Shown: one piece after another, positions 16,851 through 25,085 of the stretch
Layout of the letters: every line of letters begins with the position of its first letter
Numbering within the stretch: the first letter of the stretch is position 1
Assembly (NCBI GenBank): GCA_044224495.1
Contig: JBGAKG010000023.1
Location: forward strand, 62,001 to 126,000
Length of the DNA stretch: 64,000 nt
Reading direction: 5' to 3'
Source of the DNA: JBGAKG01 sp044224495
Lineage (GTDB): Bacteria > Myxococcota_A > Polyangia > Polyangiales > Polyangiaceae
The notes under the pieces: model-generated
The model's database searches: none
Seen by the model: only the letters and a program-made list of their open reading frames with translations
Told to the model about the DNA's origin: nothing
Translations under genes and position numbers: made by a program

Positions 16851-17527
16851 CGGCCGACCCCCTTCGTACCTTGGCCCCGTGGCTTCGTCGCGAGCGGGCT
16901 CCCCAGCTCGAGCTCGTAGAAGAGGCCGGGCCCACCGCGCCGGTGGTACAGCCCGCACCCGACCGCCTCGAAGTGGGGGTCGAGCAGCGCGCGATAGAAC
17001 GCACCCGGTCGCTCGTGGACGGCGACGTCGGTGAGCTTGGTGTCGCAGACCTCGACGAGATCGCGCGCGGTGATCGCCTCGAGGTAGAGGAAGCCCCCGC
17101 ACATGGCGGCGAGGTTCTCGATCGCGCTCGCAGCGCCGGCGTCGTCGAGGTACGGCAGCACGCCCTGGCAGAACACGAGGTCGAACCGCCGCGCGACGCG
17201 CCAGCTGGTGATGTCGCGCTGCGCGTGGCCGTAGCGCTCGCACGCGTACGCGCTCACGTCGGTGGACAGGTACTTCACGGCGGGGCGGTGCTTCTTGAAC
17301 CAGTCGCGGAGGAGCCCCGGCCCGGCGCCGACGTCGAGGACGCTCCCGAGGGGGACCCCCCACCAATCGAACATCCCCGTGATGGCCCGGGCGAGGTGGC
17401 CGACCTGGGCCGCCCCGTGGACGCGGGTCCTCCGGGACTCGTAGTAGCGGTCGAAATACGCCCGATCGAACGCATCGCTGCGGGAGGGCCGCGGCTTGGT
17501 CGGGGTGCGAGCGCGGTCGTTCTGCAT
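16847..17527 (-). CDS. Class I SAM-dependent methyltransferase
   Basis: This 226-aa cytoplasmic protein has the class I motif I VLDVGAGPGLL (~res 63-73), an acidic residue at the end of strand 2 (YLSTDVS), and FDLVFCQGVLPYLDD as motif IV and post-motif. The substrate is not evident. It starts at ATG 17527, faces the AI-2E permease across a 51-base divergent gap, and overlaps mazG by four bases. It is the first gene of a long minus-strand block that runs to the oxidoreductase near 7.4 kb. Confidence 0.8.
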   Translation of the reverse strand: MQNDRARTPTKPRPSRSDAFDRAYFDRYYESRRTRVHGAAQVGHLARAITGMFDWWGVPLGSVLDVGAGPGLLRDWFKKHRPAVKYLSTDVSAYACERYGHAQRDITSWRVARRFDLVFCQGVLPYLDDAGAASAIENLAAMCGGFLYLEAITARDLVEVCDTKLTDVAVHERPGAFYRALLDPHFEAVGCGLYHRRGGPGLFYELELGSPLATKPRGQGTKGVGR

Positions 17528-17578
17528 GGTGGCCGGACCTTCTCCGTTTCCGGGGCGGGACGCAAGTGGGGTAGAGTC

Positions 17579-18673
17579 ATGGGTGGGATGGCGACGGAGC
17601 CGAGCACGAGCACCACGACGAGCCCCACGTTCCGGCGCATCCTCATCGGCTTCGGGATCGCAGCTGCGCTCGGGCTCGGCTACATGCTCCGCGGGGTCCT
17701 CCTCCCGCTGTTCTTCGCGTTCCTGCTCGCGTACGCGTTGGACCCTGCCGTCGACAAGCTCGAGTCGATGCGCATCCCCCGCCCGCTCGGTGCCATCCTG
17801 GTCATGACCGGGCTGACGACGGTGGTGGTCGTCGTCCTGATGTTCGTGGTCCCGATGTTCATCGAAGAGTTCCGGGCCGCGACCGCCGCGCTGCCGACGC
17901 AACTCGCGGAGCTGCAGGCGCGCGTCGAGCCCTGGCTCCTCTCCACCTTCAAGATCAAGCTCCCGCACACGTGGAGCGAGTGGGCGGACAAGCTCGGCCC
18001 GCAGCTCCCGGCGATGAAGGAGACGATCAAGAACGCGTTCTTCGGGACGCTGGACTACGTCGGTGTCGCGCTCAGCGCGCTGATCATCCCGGTCTTCGCG
18101 CTCTACCTCCTGATCGACTTCGACCGGATCGTGGCGCGGACGGCGCAGCTCATGCCGCGCCGTTGGATCCGCCCCGTGACCGAGGTCGCGAGCCAGATCC
18201 ACCGCACCCTCGGCGGCTACGTTCGCGGCCAGCTCACGGCCTGCTTCGTCCTCGCCGCGCTCTACGCGATCGGGCTCCGCATCGTCGACATCCGCCTCGC
18301 GGTTCCGATCGGCGTGCTGACGGGCCTGCTCGCCTTCGTGCCCTACGTCGGCTTCGGGACCGGGCTCACGTTGGCGTTGGCGATGTCGCTCCTCGACTGG
18401 CACGGCTCGGCGCGCGTCATCGGGGTCATCGCGGTCATGGGCTTCGTGCAGGTGCTCGACGCGATGATCATCACGCCGCGCATCGTCGGGCGGTCGGTCG
18501 GTCTGGCCCCGCTCGAGGTGCTCATCACGATGGCCGCGGCGGGGACGCTCCTCGGACCGGTCGGCGTCTTCTTGGCCGTTCCGCTCGGCGCCGTGACGAA
18601 GATCCTCGTCCAGCGCTTCGTGAAGGTCTACCTGGCCTCGGACTTCTACAAGCGAAAGGAAGAGACGACATGA
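17579..18673 (+). CDS. AI-2E family (PerM/TqsA-like) permease
   Basis: This 364-aa inner-membrane protein has the AI-2E transporter layout: two or three N-terminal helices (ILIGFGIAAALGLGYML; LLPLFFAFLLAYALDPAV), a cytosolic stretch, then about five C-terminal helices. The family's PYVG motif (LLAFVPYVGFGTGL) and the DAMIITPRIVGRSVGLAPLEV segment are clear. Members export small molecules, or in some cases act as Na+/H+ antiporters; substrate is unknown here. ATG 17579 was preferred; ATG 17588 is an alternative. The stop overlaps the start of the enoyl-CoA hydratase gene (ATGA). Confidence 0.85.
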   Translation: MGGMATEPSTSTTTSPTFRRILIGFGIAAALGLGYMLRGVLLPLFFAFLLAYALDPAVDKLESMRIPRPLGAILVMTGLTTVVVVVLMFVVPMFIEEFRAATAALPTQLAELQARVEPWLLSTFKIKLPHTWSEWADKLGPQLPAMKETIKNAFFGTLDYVGVALSALIIPVFALYLLIDFDRIVARTAQLMPRRWIRPVTEVASQIHRTLGGYVRGQLTACFVLAALYAIGLRIVDIRLAVPIGVLTGLLAFVPYVGFGTGLTLALAMSLLDWHGSARVIGVIAVMGFVQVLDAMIITPRIVGRSVGLAPLEVLITMAAAGTLLGPVGVFLAVPLGAVTKILVQRFVKVYLASDFYKRKEETT

Positions 18674-19443
18674 GCGACGTCGAGATCGAGCGCACGGGCG
18701 CCGTGCTGCGCCTGACGATCGCCCGCCCCGAAGCCCGCAACGCGCTGACGCTCCCGGTCCTCGAGGCCCTGCGGAGCGGCTTCGCGCAAGCGGCGGAGGC
18801 CGACGTGCGCTGCGTGGTCCTCGCCGGCAAGGGCGAGCACTTCTGCGCCGGCGCCGACCTGAAGAAGAACTTCGAGGACCCGGACCTGATGTCCAAGCTC
18901 GACGCCTACCTCGACCAGTTCCACTCGGTCATCCACGCAATCGTGGACTGTCCGCGCCCCGTCATCGCCAAGTTCGATGGCGCAGCAGTCGGGTTCGGCG
19001 CCGATCTGGCCCTCGCCTGCGATCTGCGCGTCGCTTCGACCGAAGCCTACCTTCAAGAGAAGTTCGTCTCGCTCGGGCTGATGCCCGATGGCGGGGGAAC
19101 GTTCTGGCTCCCGCGGTTGATCGGGACCGCGCGCGCGATGGAGGCGTTCCTGCTCGGCGACAAGCTCGATGCGGCGGCGCTGGAGCGGCTCGGGGTCGTG
19201 AATCGGGTGGTCCCCCGCGCGGAGCTCGAAGCGACGACGGCCGCGCTCGCGGCGCGGATCGCGAAGGGTCCGCCGCTCGCGCACGCCGCGATCCGGCGCT
19301 CGGTCTACGCGACGTGGGGCGACGTCGCGGCCGCGCTGCGGCGCGAGCGCGAGGAGCAACTGAAGCTCCTCCGGAGCGCCGACGTGATGGAAGGCGTCAT
19401 GGCGTGGATGCAGCGGCGCGAGCCCGCGTTCCGCGGCAGCTGA
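18670..19443 (+). CDS. Enoyl-CoA hydratase/isomerase family protein
   Basis: This 257-aa crotonase-fold protein starts with MSDVEIERTGAVLRLTIARPEARNAL. The CoA-binding and oxyanion-hole segments are visible as GEHFCAGADLKK (~res 56-67) and IAKFDGAAVGFGADLALACDLRVAS (~99-123). The catalytic region LQEKFVSLGLMPDGGGTFWLPRLIG has Glu at the first position, but Asp (MPDGGG) replaces the second, more common Glu/Pro pattern. It acts on acyl-CoA substrates in fatty-acid or side-chain oxidation; a precise reaction cannot be assigned. ATG 18670 overlaps the stop of the permease gene. Confidence 0.87.
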   Translation: MSDVEIERTGAVLRLTIARPEARNALTLPVLEALRSGFAQAAEADVRCVVLAGKGEHFCAGADLKKNFEDPDLMSKLDAYLDQFHSVIHAIVDCPRPVIAKFDGAAVGFGADLALACDLRVASTEAYLQEKFVSLGLMPDGGGTFWLPRLIGTARAMEAFLLGDKLDAAALERLGVVNRVVPRAELEATTAALAARIAKGPPLAHAAIRRSVYATWGDVAAALRREREEQLKLLRSADVMEGVMAWMQRREPAFRGS

Positions 19444-19452
19444 CGCCCCTGC

Positions 19453-20457
19453 TCAGGAACGTTCCCCGGCGACGTCCGCGACGAGCCACGACGTGAGCTC
19501 GTCGCCGGGGCCGAAGCGACCGAGCCCGATCATGAGCTTGGCCAGCGCGGCTTCCGGCGTCATGTCGCCGCCCGAGATCGCGCCCGCCTGCGCCGCTGCG
19601 GCGCCGCCCGCGTAGCGCCCGAGCTCGACGAAGCCGCGGAGGCACTGCGAGACGACGACGACGGGCACGTTCGCTTCCCGCGCCTCGTGGAGCGCGTGGA
19701 TGAGCGACCGCCCGAGCTGAGGGAGGTTGCCGGTTCCATACGCCTCGAGCACGAGCCCGCGAACGCCGGCCCGGAGCGCGCCCGAGACGAGCGCGGGGTC
19801 GAGCCCGGGGAACACGCGCACGGCGAGCACGCGCGGCTCCAGGCGGTCGTCGAGCGCGCCGAGTGGGCCCGCCGCGCGCACGTGCTTCGCGACGCTGGTG
19901 CCCACGCCGAGCTCCACGAGCGGTGGGCAGTTCGGGGTGTCGAACGCATCGAACGCCCACGCATCGCGCTTGGTGGCCCGAACGCCCCGCAGCGCGCGCG
20001 ACGCGAAGGCAATCGTCACCTCGGGGACGGGCAGCGTCGCCACGAGCGCGGCGTCGACGAGGTTCTCGCGCGCGTCGGTCCGAACGTCGGCCAACGGCCG
20101 CTGCGAGCCCGTGAGGACGACGGGCTTCGGGACGGGCCCGAGGAGAAGCCCGAGCGCGCTCGCGGTGTACGCCATCGTGTCGGTGCCGTGGACGACGATG
20201 ATCCCGTCATAGCGAGGGTCGGCCAGCCCGGCGTGCACGCTGGCCGCGAGCGCGAGCCAGTCGGACGGCTGCATGTCGCCCGAGTCCATCGCGAAGAGTT
20301 GGCGTGTCTCGATCGCTGCGGCGCGGCCGAGCGCGGGCACCTCCGCCACGAGATCGCGCGCGGGCTCCACGCCGACGGCGAGCGCTCCCCCCTCGCCTCC
20401 CGAGGGCCGCATGAGCAACGTTCCACCGGTCAGGATGACGAGGACGCGCTTCGGCAT
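19453..20457 (-). CDS. ansA: L-asparaginase (type I, AnsA-like)
   Basis: This 334-aa amidohydrolase converts asparagine to aspartate and ammonia. Both asparaginase signatures are present: ILTGGTLLM near the N-terminus with the first catalytic Thr, and VVHGTDTMAYTASALG (~res 85-100) with the second Thr-Asp pair. TGSQRPL follows. No signal peptide is seen, which fits the cytoplasmic type I enzyme. ATG 20457 (MPKRVLVILTGGT) was chosen over an upstream in-frame start whose extra residues overlap the export gene. It is convergent with the enoyl-CoA hydratase (nine-base gap). Confidence 0.9.
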   Translation of the reverse strand: MPKRVLVILTGGTLLMRPSGGEGGALAVGVEPARDLVAEVPALGRAAAIETRQLFAMDSGDMQPSDWLALAASVHAGLADPRYDGIIVVHGTDTMAYTASALGLLLGPVPKPVVLTGSQRPLADVRTDARENLVDAALVATLPVPEVTIAFASRALRGVRATKRDAWAFDAFDTPNCPPLVELGVGTSVAKHVRAAGPLGALDDRLEPRVLAVRVFPGLDPALVSGALRAGVRGLVLEAYGTGNLPQLGRSLIHALHEAREANVPVVVVSQCLRGFVELGRYAGGAAAAQAGAISGGDMTPEAALAKLMIGLGRFGPGDELTSWLVADVAGERS

Positions 20458-20461
20458 GCGG

Positions 20462-21052
20462 TCAGAATACGCGCGCGTCGACCTTGATGGTGTCTCCCGC
20501 TTGGAGCGGGATGTCGGGCTGCTCGCCATCGGTGATGGCGTCCACGCTGATCACGACGGTGACGCTCTTCCCCGGCGCGGTCTGGCGCGTGAGGATCACG
20601 TGCTTGCTGTCCGCGATCGAGGTGAAGCCACCCGACTGGGACACGACCTCGACGAGCTTCACGCCGTCGGTCCAGGGCACGCTGCCGGGCTTGTTGACCT
20701 GTCCGATGACGCTGACCTTCTTGCTCGCGTACGACTTCACGATGAGCGTCAGCTGCGGGTCCTTGAGGATCTGGCCCTCGCGAAGGCGCTTCTTGAGCTC
20801 GTCGGTGAGCTCCTGGGGCTCCATCCCGCTGACGGAAACACGCTTCACGTACGGGAAGTCGAGCGTTCCGTCGCCGTTGATCTTGAATTCCTTGGGGAGC
20901 TCCTTCTCGCCCACGACGGTGATCTCCAGCACGTCCCCGGGCCCGAGCGTGGTGCTCAGGATGGGCGCAGGCAGGTTGCGCGGCGACGGCGGGCTCCCCG
21001 AGCACCCGAGGAGGAGCGCAGAGAGAACGGCGGCGTGACGCAGGCGCGACAT
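20462..21052 (-). CDS. Short polysaccharide export (OPX/Wza-type) lipoprotein
   Basis: This 196-aa protein has a lipoprotein signal (MSRLRHAAVLSALLLGC, Cys17). It then has one polysaccharide-export domain (LGPGDVLEITVVGEKELPKEFKINGDGTLDFPYV, ~res 36-69) and one SLBB-like domain (KKVSVIGQVNKPGSVPWTDG, ~res 111-130). E. coli Wza is about 380 aa with several SLBB domains and a C-terminal amphipathic helix that crosses the outer membrane; this protein ends at a beta-rich KVDARVF with no such helix. Short OPX proteins of this kind in Myxococcus work with a separate outer-membrane beta-barrel, and one is encoded directly upstream. It is the last gene of the envelope block. Confidence 0.88.
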   Translation of the reverse strand: MSRLRHAAVLSALLLGCSGSPPSPRNLPAPILSTTLGPGDVLEITVVGEKELPKEFKINGDGTLDFPYVKRVSVSGMEPQELTDELKKRLREGQILKDPQLTLIVKSYASKKVSVIGQVNKPGSVPWTDGVKLVEVVSQSGGFTSIADSKHVILTRQTAPGKSVTVVISVDAITDGEQPDIPLQAGDTIKVDARVF

Positions 21053-21106
21053 GGATTCATCGTTGCGCGGCGAGCGCAGGCGTTCAAGCGGCGTCGTTCG
21101 ACGTGC

Positions 21107-22507
21107 TCACATGAACCAGCGGAAGCCGAGGTAGGCCTCGAAGCGACGATAGTTCATGTCGTAGACGAATGCGCCGCCGGCGGGGAGCTGCTTGGAGCTG
21201 ATCTCTTGGTAGTACTTGAGCGTCGTGTTGAGCCCAAGGGTATTGCTGAACCGGTACTCGCCGAAGAGTCCGGCATCGATCCCCACGTTGGTGAACGGGT
21301 CGGAGATCTTCGAGATGGTGCCGCCGTTATTCTGAAAGATGTTCGGGTACTCGAGCGCGCCGACGCCACCGTCGATACCAACCACGGCTCTCCCGCCGAA
21401 GAAGTACTGGAACTTCACATATCCGCGGTCCGACCCGTAGAAGGTGCCGAGGAAGCTGTTCGAGAAATCTCGATTGTATCCAATCGAGATCGACGAGATG
21501 GAGAGCGACGAGCTCTGCTCCCCGTTGGGGTTCGCGGTGAGGAAGAACTTCGCCTCGAGCTGCCCGACCACGCTGTTGTACTGCTGGATCTCAGCGCTCG
21601 CGGACGTGTCGACGAAGCTCCCGCCGTAGCCCACCATCGCGGTGAGTGCGAAGCGCGGGGTAATCAGGCCCGACATACCCACGCGCGCGTGCAACGGGGT
21701 CGAGTTGAGGAGACCGTTGACGGCGTTCGCCTGTTGCGTCCAGGTCTGGAAGGCAAAGCTGCCGTCCATGATCATCGCGGTCTTCGGTCGGAACTTCCAG
21801 CTCCCGCGAGTCTGAATCGTGTGCGAGACGCTGTTGAAGGGAGCTAGCGTCGGGGTGTCGAGGAGCGTGGCGCCCAACAGGTACCCGAGGCGCCAGTCGA
21901 GTGTCCCGCTACCCGGTTGGATCGTGAGGTCGGCCCCGAGGTTGAACAGGTTCCGGTTGAACGAAGCATCGGGGTTACCCGAGGTGTTCGGCGCGACCGA
22001 ACGCGTATAGCGAGCCGAGACACCGAAGCTGAACGGGCGCTGCGGCAGAACGTCGACGCGAATGTCCGCGTCGCCCGACAAGCCGCCGACGCCGTTCTGG
22101 TCCACGATCTCCGGTCCGACGAAGGCACGATAGGTCGCGCTAATCCCGGCGCGGAAGCTGACCTTCGGAGGCTCGGCGTTCTGGTCGCCCTCCTTCCGCG
22201 CATTGGTCAGAGTGGAGATGTAGAGCGAAGGCGTGATTCGGAAGATGCCGCCCGGACGAATCGGCGCGTTGGGCGACGCGTTGATCACGTTCGCACCATC
22301 GACATGACTCCTGCGGAACCAGTTCGAATCGAACCCGACCTCCGCGCCGACACCAGGGTGGAGCTCGAGGTCCCCGACCCGGATACCCTCGCCCTGAGCG
22401 TACTTGCGATCGGCAAGCCAGCCTTGCGCATGAGCCTCGCTCGCCGCGAAGAGCGGAGCGAGGACACTAAGTGTGGCGACGAAAGGAGTTAGTCTTCTAC
22501 GTTGCAT
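21107..22507 (-). CDS. Outer-membrane beta-barrel protein, probable polysaccharide-export partner
   Basis: This is a 466-aa exported protein with a signal peptide (MQRRRLTPFVATLSVLAPLFAASEAHA, cleavage after AHA). The mature chain is a long series of amphipathic strands with aromatic girdles (e.g. SFGVSARYTRSV; WKFRPKTAMIMDGSFAF; GYVKFQYFFGG). It ends YLGFRWFM, with an aromatic residue near the C-terminus as required for BAM-dependent insertion. The length would allow about 16-18 strands. It lies 54 bases upstream of the short OPX gene. By analogy with Myxococcus WzpX/WzpS-type barrels it could form the outer-membrane pore for the polysaccharide; a Glt/Nfs-type porin is the alternative. Confidence 0.75.
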   Translation of the reverse strand: MQRRRLTPFVATLSVLAPLFAASEAHAQGWLADRKYAQGEGIRVGDLELHPGVGAEVGFDSNWFRRSHVDGANVINASPNAPIRPGGIFRITPSLYISTLTNARKEGDQNAEPPKVSFRAGISATYRAFVGPEIVDQNGVGGLSGDADIRVDVLPQRPFSFGVSARYTRSVAPNTSGNPDASFNRNLFNLGADLTIQPGSGTLDWRLGYLLGATLLDTPTLAPFNSVSHTIQTRGSWKFRPKTAMIMDGSFAFQTWTQQANAVNGLLNSTPLHARVGMSGLITPRFALTAMVGYGGSFVDTSASAEIQQYNSVVGQLEAKFFLTANPNGEQSSSLSISSISIGYNRDFSNSFLGTFYGSDRGYVKFQYFFGGRAVVGIDGGVGALEYPNIFQNNGGTISKISDPFTNVGIDAGLFGEYRFSNTLGLNTTLKYYQEISSKQLPAGGAFVYDMNYRRFEAYLGFRWFM

Positions 22508-22561
22508 TCGTGCCTGCGGGCGGGCGAATGGCCTCGGGAAAAGGTCGTATAGCCCCTTACA

Positions 22562-23155
22562 CTACCGGGAGCAGGACACGCAAGAGGGTGGGATCGAGAT
22601 GACCCCAGGATCGTTGGGATTGGTGACCGTGTCCGGATCGTCCGGCAGGGTCGGGTCGATGGTGGTGGTGATCTTGGACTCACCCACCAAGACCGCCTCC
22701 TCGCCGATGCACTGATTCGCCTCGGCCGTGAGCTGCTCCGTCCGCTGACGAAGCACCGTCAGGATCGTGAACTCGTGGTTCGACATCTCGGCGTCGTTGC
22801 GGCCCGCAGCGAGCTGCAGCGACTGGCGACGATCCTTCGCCGAACGAATCGCGACGTCGATCTGCGAGAGCTTGTCGTTCAAGCAGAGCGTCTTCACCAC
22901 GTCACGCGCGGCGCGTGCCTGTTCGAGCTGCTTGCGCACCGTCGTGGCAGCCTGCTCCATCCGCCCAATCTGCGCGTCCGCTTCGACGACTTGCTGCTGC
23001 GGGGAGAGCTGCTGCTTCTTCTGGAACCCGACCGTGCCAGTCCCACCGTCGCTCGGAGGCGGCGTGTTCCCAGTCTGCGCGGCGGCGGTGCCAGCCAGCG
23101 CAGCTGCGCCGAGGAGCGCAATGATGGTCACCCACTTGAGTTTCGAACGAAGCAT
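22562..23155 (-). CDS. Secreted coiled-coil protein of the envelope block, unknown function
   Basis: This is a 197-aa protein with a signal peptide (MLRSKLKWVTIIALLGAAALAGTAAA). The mature part is a helical, Gln/Arg/Glu-rich stretch (~res 48-150) with heptad-like spacing, so a coiled coil is likely. It ends with a Pro/Asp-rich tail and PPSCVSCSR, a CxxC pair at the very C-terminus. Three or four cysteines in all suggest periplasmic disulfides. A good promoter precedes it, so it may be transcribed separately from the AgmX genes. No family is recognised. Confidence 0.7.
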   Translation of the reverse strand: MLRSKLKWVTIIALLGAAALAGTAAAQTGNTPPPSDGGTGTVGFQKKQQLSPQQQVVEADAQIGRMEQAATTVRKQLEQARAARDVVKTLCLNDKLSQIDVAIRSAKDRRQSLQLAAGRNDAEMSNHEFTILTVLRQRTEQLTAEANQCIGEEAVLVGESKITTTIDPTLPDDPDTVTNPNDPGVISIPPSCVSCSR

Positions 23156-23459
23156 TCGGACAAGTCCCTCCCCGATGGGGTTGAACGGACGGTTAGCCTG
23201 AGCACTCTAGCGACCGTGTCGCAGAGTGTCAACGCCGGGTTGAGCGATAATTCTTCTGGAATTTCAGCAATTTGAGGACGATGGGGACGGTGTGGTTCTT
23301 TCCCGGTCTCTCCAGTTCGATGCGGCCATTCCCCAAACCATTCACACCAAGGGCGCGAACGGCTGGGCCGGGAGCCGAAACGACGACGCGCGGTGGCTCT
23401 TCCGAGGCACCGCGCGTCCAGAGCGTTTCGGCGCTCGTCGCTACGGACGAGCTAGCGAA
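23156..23459. other. Intergenic region with the promoter of the coiled-coil gene
   Basis: These 304 bases separate the first AgmX-like gene from the coiled-coil gene. The part near 23204-23232 holds a convincing minus-strand promoter. The rest has no convincing coding frame: the plus-strand frame across it has poor codon use and runs antisense into the AgmX gene. No clear terminator was found after the AgmX stop. Confidence 0.6.
23204..23232 (-). promoter_or_regulatory. Sigma-70 promoter for the coiled-coil / beta-barrel / OPX genes
   Basis: On the minus strand a perfect -35 TTGACA (23227-23232) is followed after exactly 17 bases by TAGAGT (23204-23209), which matches four of six bases of TATAAT. 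The predicted start near 23197 gives a leader of about 42 bases, with a GGAGG ribosome site ahead of the ATG at 23155. It is one of the best promoter matches seen in the window. Confidence 0.65.
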
Positions 23460-24860
23460 TCACTGCTTCACGAACGTGACGGGGACGCTGATCTTCGACC
23501 CGCCGCCGCCCGGCGCGTCGAACGACTTCGACCGGACCTTGTTCATGATGCACTGCTCGACCTCGGGGGAGAGACCCGAGCCGCCCGTCTTCGAGACGTT
23601 CGACACGTCCCCGTTGGGCGCGATGTCGATCTGGATGATGAGCTTGCCGGCCATGCTGGGATCGTTCGCGAGCCCCTTCTGGTAGCAGGACTTGAAGCTC
23701 GGCCGGAGCTGCGCAATCGTGCGCTCCGCGTTGGCGACCGGCGCCGACATGTTGAGCGTGCCCGTCTGCGCGTCACCCGTCGGGCCCTTCACGTCACGGC
23801 CGGGGCCCGCGGTTCCACCGCCGCCGCCGCCCGAGACACCGAGGCCCTGGAGACCACCACCGTGAGCGCCCGGCTGCGCGATGGCGCCGCCGTTGCCCGC
23901 GAGCTTGAGGTCACCGCCAGCGCTGCTCACGCCGACGCCGGACTGCGCGGCGCTGCTGAGGTCGGTGACGGGGACGTCGCTTCGGTTGAGCGCACCCTGG
24001 ACGGCGCTCGTGCCGCCGAACGCCGCGAGCATCTGCATCTGCATCTGCTGTGCGTCCTGCGTGAGCGCGGCGGCCTTCGAGTCGCTGACCTTGCTCGGGC
24101 CCGAGTTGTTCGCGTTCGCGGGTGCCGTCGACTTCGTCGCCGGTGCGGTCGAGGTCGCGGTCGAGGTCGCGGTCGGCGTCGTGTCCGGCTTGTCCTCGGG
24201 AGGAGGCGGCGGCGGGAGGTTCTTCGTGAGGTCGAGGAGACCTGCGATCCCGTCGTCGTGGACCGGCGGGTCCATCCAGTCCGAGTACATGGCGCCGATC
24301 ACGCCGAAGTGGAACATGAAGCTGAACGCCGCGATGATGGTGAGCGTCCAGTCGATCTGGCTCGCGACGCCACCCTTCACGGACAGCGGGAGCTGCGGGC
24401 GCGGCTGCGGAGGCGGCGGCGCGACGAACTGGAAGAGGAACGTGGTCTCCCCGATCACGACCTTGCCGCGCGCGTCTTCGGTGAGACGAACTTGGTACGC
24501 GTTGCCGACGCGCTTCGCTTGCCCCCGCAGCGCACCGAGATCGCTGATGCCGGTCGCGAGCGCGACGCGACCCGTCATCCCGTCGAGGAAGTTCAGGTAG
24601 TAGTCGCTCCCGATGATCTCGAAGAGCTTGAACTGCGGAGGGATGTTCGCCGACGGAACGACGAACATCGACTTCTCGCTCGGGCCGATCGTCACGTGAC
24701 CGCGCTGCTTGATGACGCGCTCTTCGATGACGCGCCCCGACTGCACGAGGCCGATGCGGAGAACCTTGGGACCCGCCTGCTGCGCGACTGCGCGCATGAC
24801 GGCGGTCATCTGTCCGGGGCGTCCCTGCGGCCCGGCTCCCGGGCCCATGTTCGGGTTCAT
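23460..24860 (-). CDS. AgmX/PglI C-terminal (TonB-like) domain protein, FHA-like N-terminus (paralogue 1)
   Basis: This is a 466-aa single-pass envelope protein. Residues ~33-147 form a beta-rich cytoplasmic domain with an FHA-like pattern (RVIEERVIKQRGHVTIGPSE). A single membrane helix spans ~170-193 (WTLTIIAAFSFMFHFGVIGAM). A Pro/Thr/Ala/Gly-rich periplasmic linker runs to ~380. The C-terminal ~80 residues are the AgmX/PglI domain (RPSFKSCYQKGLANDP... IAPNGDVSNV... VEQCIMNKVRSKSFDAP), with the two conserved cysteines. This domain is TonB-like; in Myxococcus GltG/GltJ it links the inner-membrane motor to the outer membrane. A 37% or greater identity to the next gene is apparent by eye, so they are paralogues. 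The start is the ATG at 24860. Confidence 0.88.
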   Translation of the reverse strand: MNPNMGPGAGPQGRPGQMTAVMRAVAQQAGPKVLRIGLVQSGRVIEERVIKQRGHVTIGPSEKSMFVVPSANIPPQFKLFEIIGSDYYLNFLDGMTGRVALATGISDLGALRGQAKRVGNAYQVRLTEDARGKVVIGETTFLFQFVAPPPPQPRPQLPLSVKGGVASQIDWTLTIIAAFSFMFHFGVIGAMYSDWMDPPVHDDGIAGLLDLTKNLPPPPPPEDKPDTTPTATSTATSTAPATKSTAPANANNSGPSKVSDSKAAALTQDAQQMQMQMLAAFGGTSAVQGALNRSDVPVTDLSSAAQSGVGVSSAGGDLKLAGNGGAIAQPGAHGGGLQGLGVSGGGGGGTAGPGRDVKGPTGDAQTGTLNMSAPVANAERTIAQLRPSFKSCYQKGLANDPSMAGKLIIQIDIAPNGDVSNVSKTGGSGLSPEVEQCIMNKVRSKSFDAPGGGGSKISVPVTFVKQ

Positions 24861-25085
24861 GCTTGCGGTGACCTTTGCTGAAGGAACTTCTCGGTGTACG
24901 CGCCAGCTCGAGGAACGAGCTCACGCTCTGAAGCTACTGTGGCCAGCGGAGCGAAAAAGTTCCCCGGCTCTGCACAAGCGTACACCAATCCGCTCGCCGG
25001 CTGAAGAGGTCGGCGCTTCGACGACGAGAGGTGCGACATCATCCTACTCGTCGCCACCCCCCGACGCCTCTCCGTCAATCTCGAG

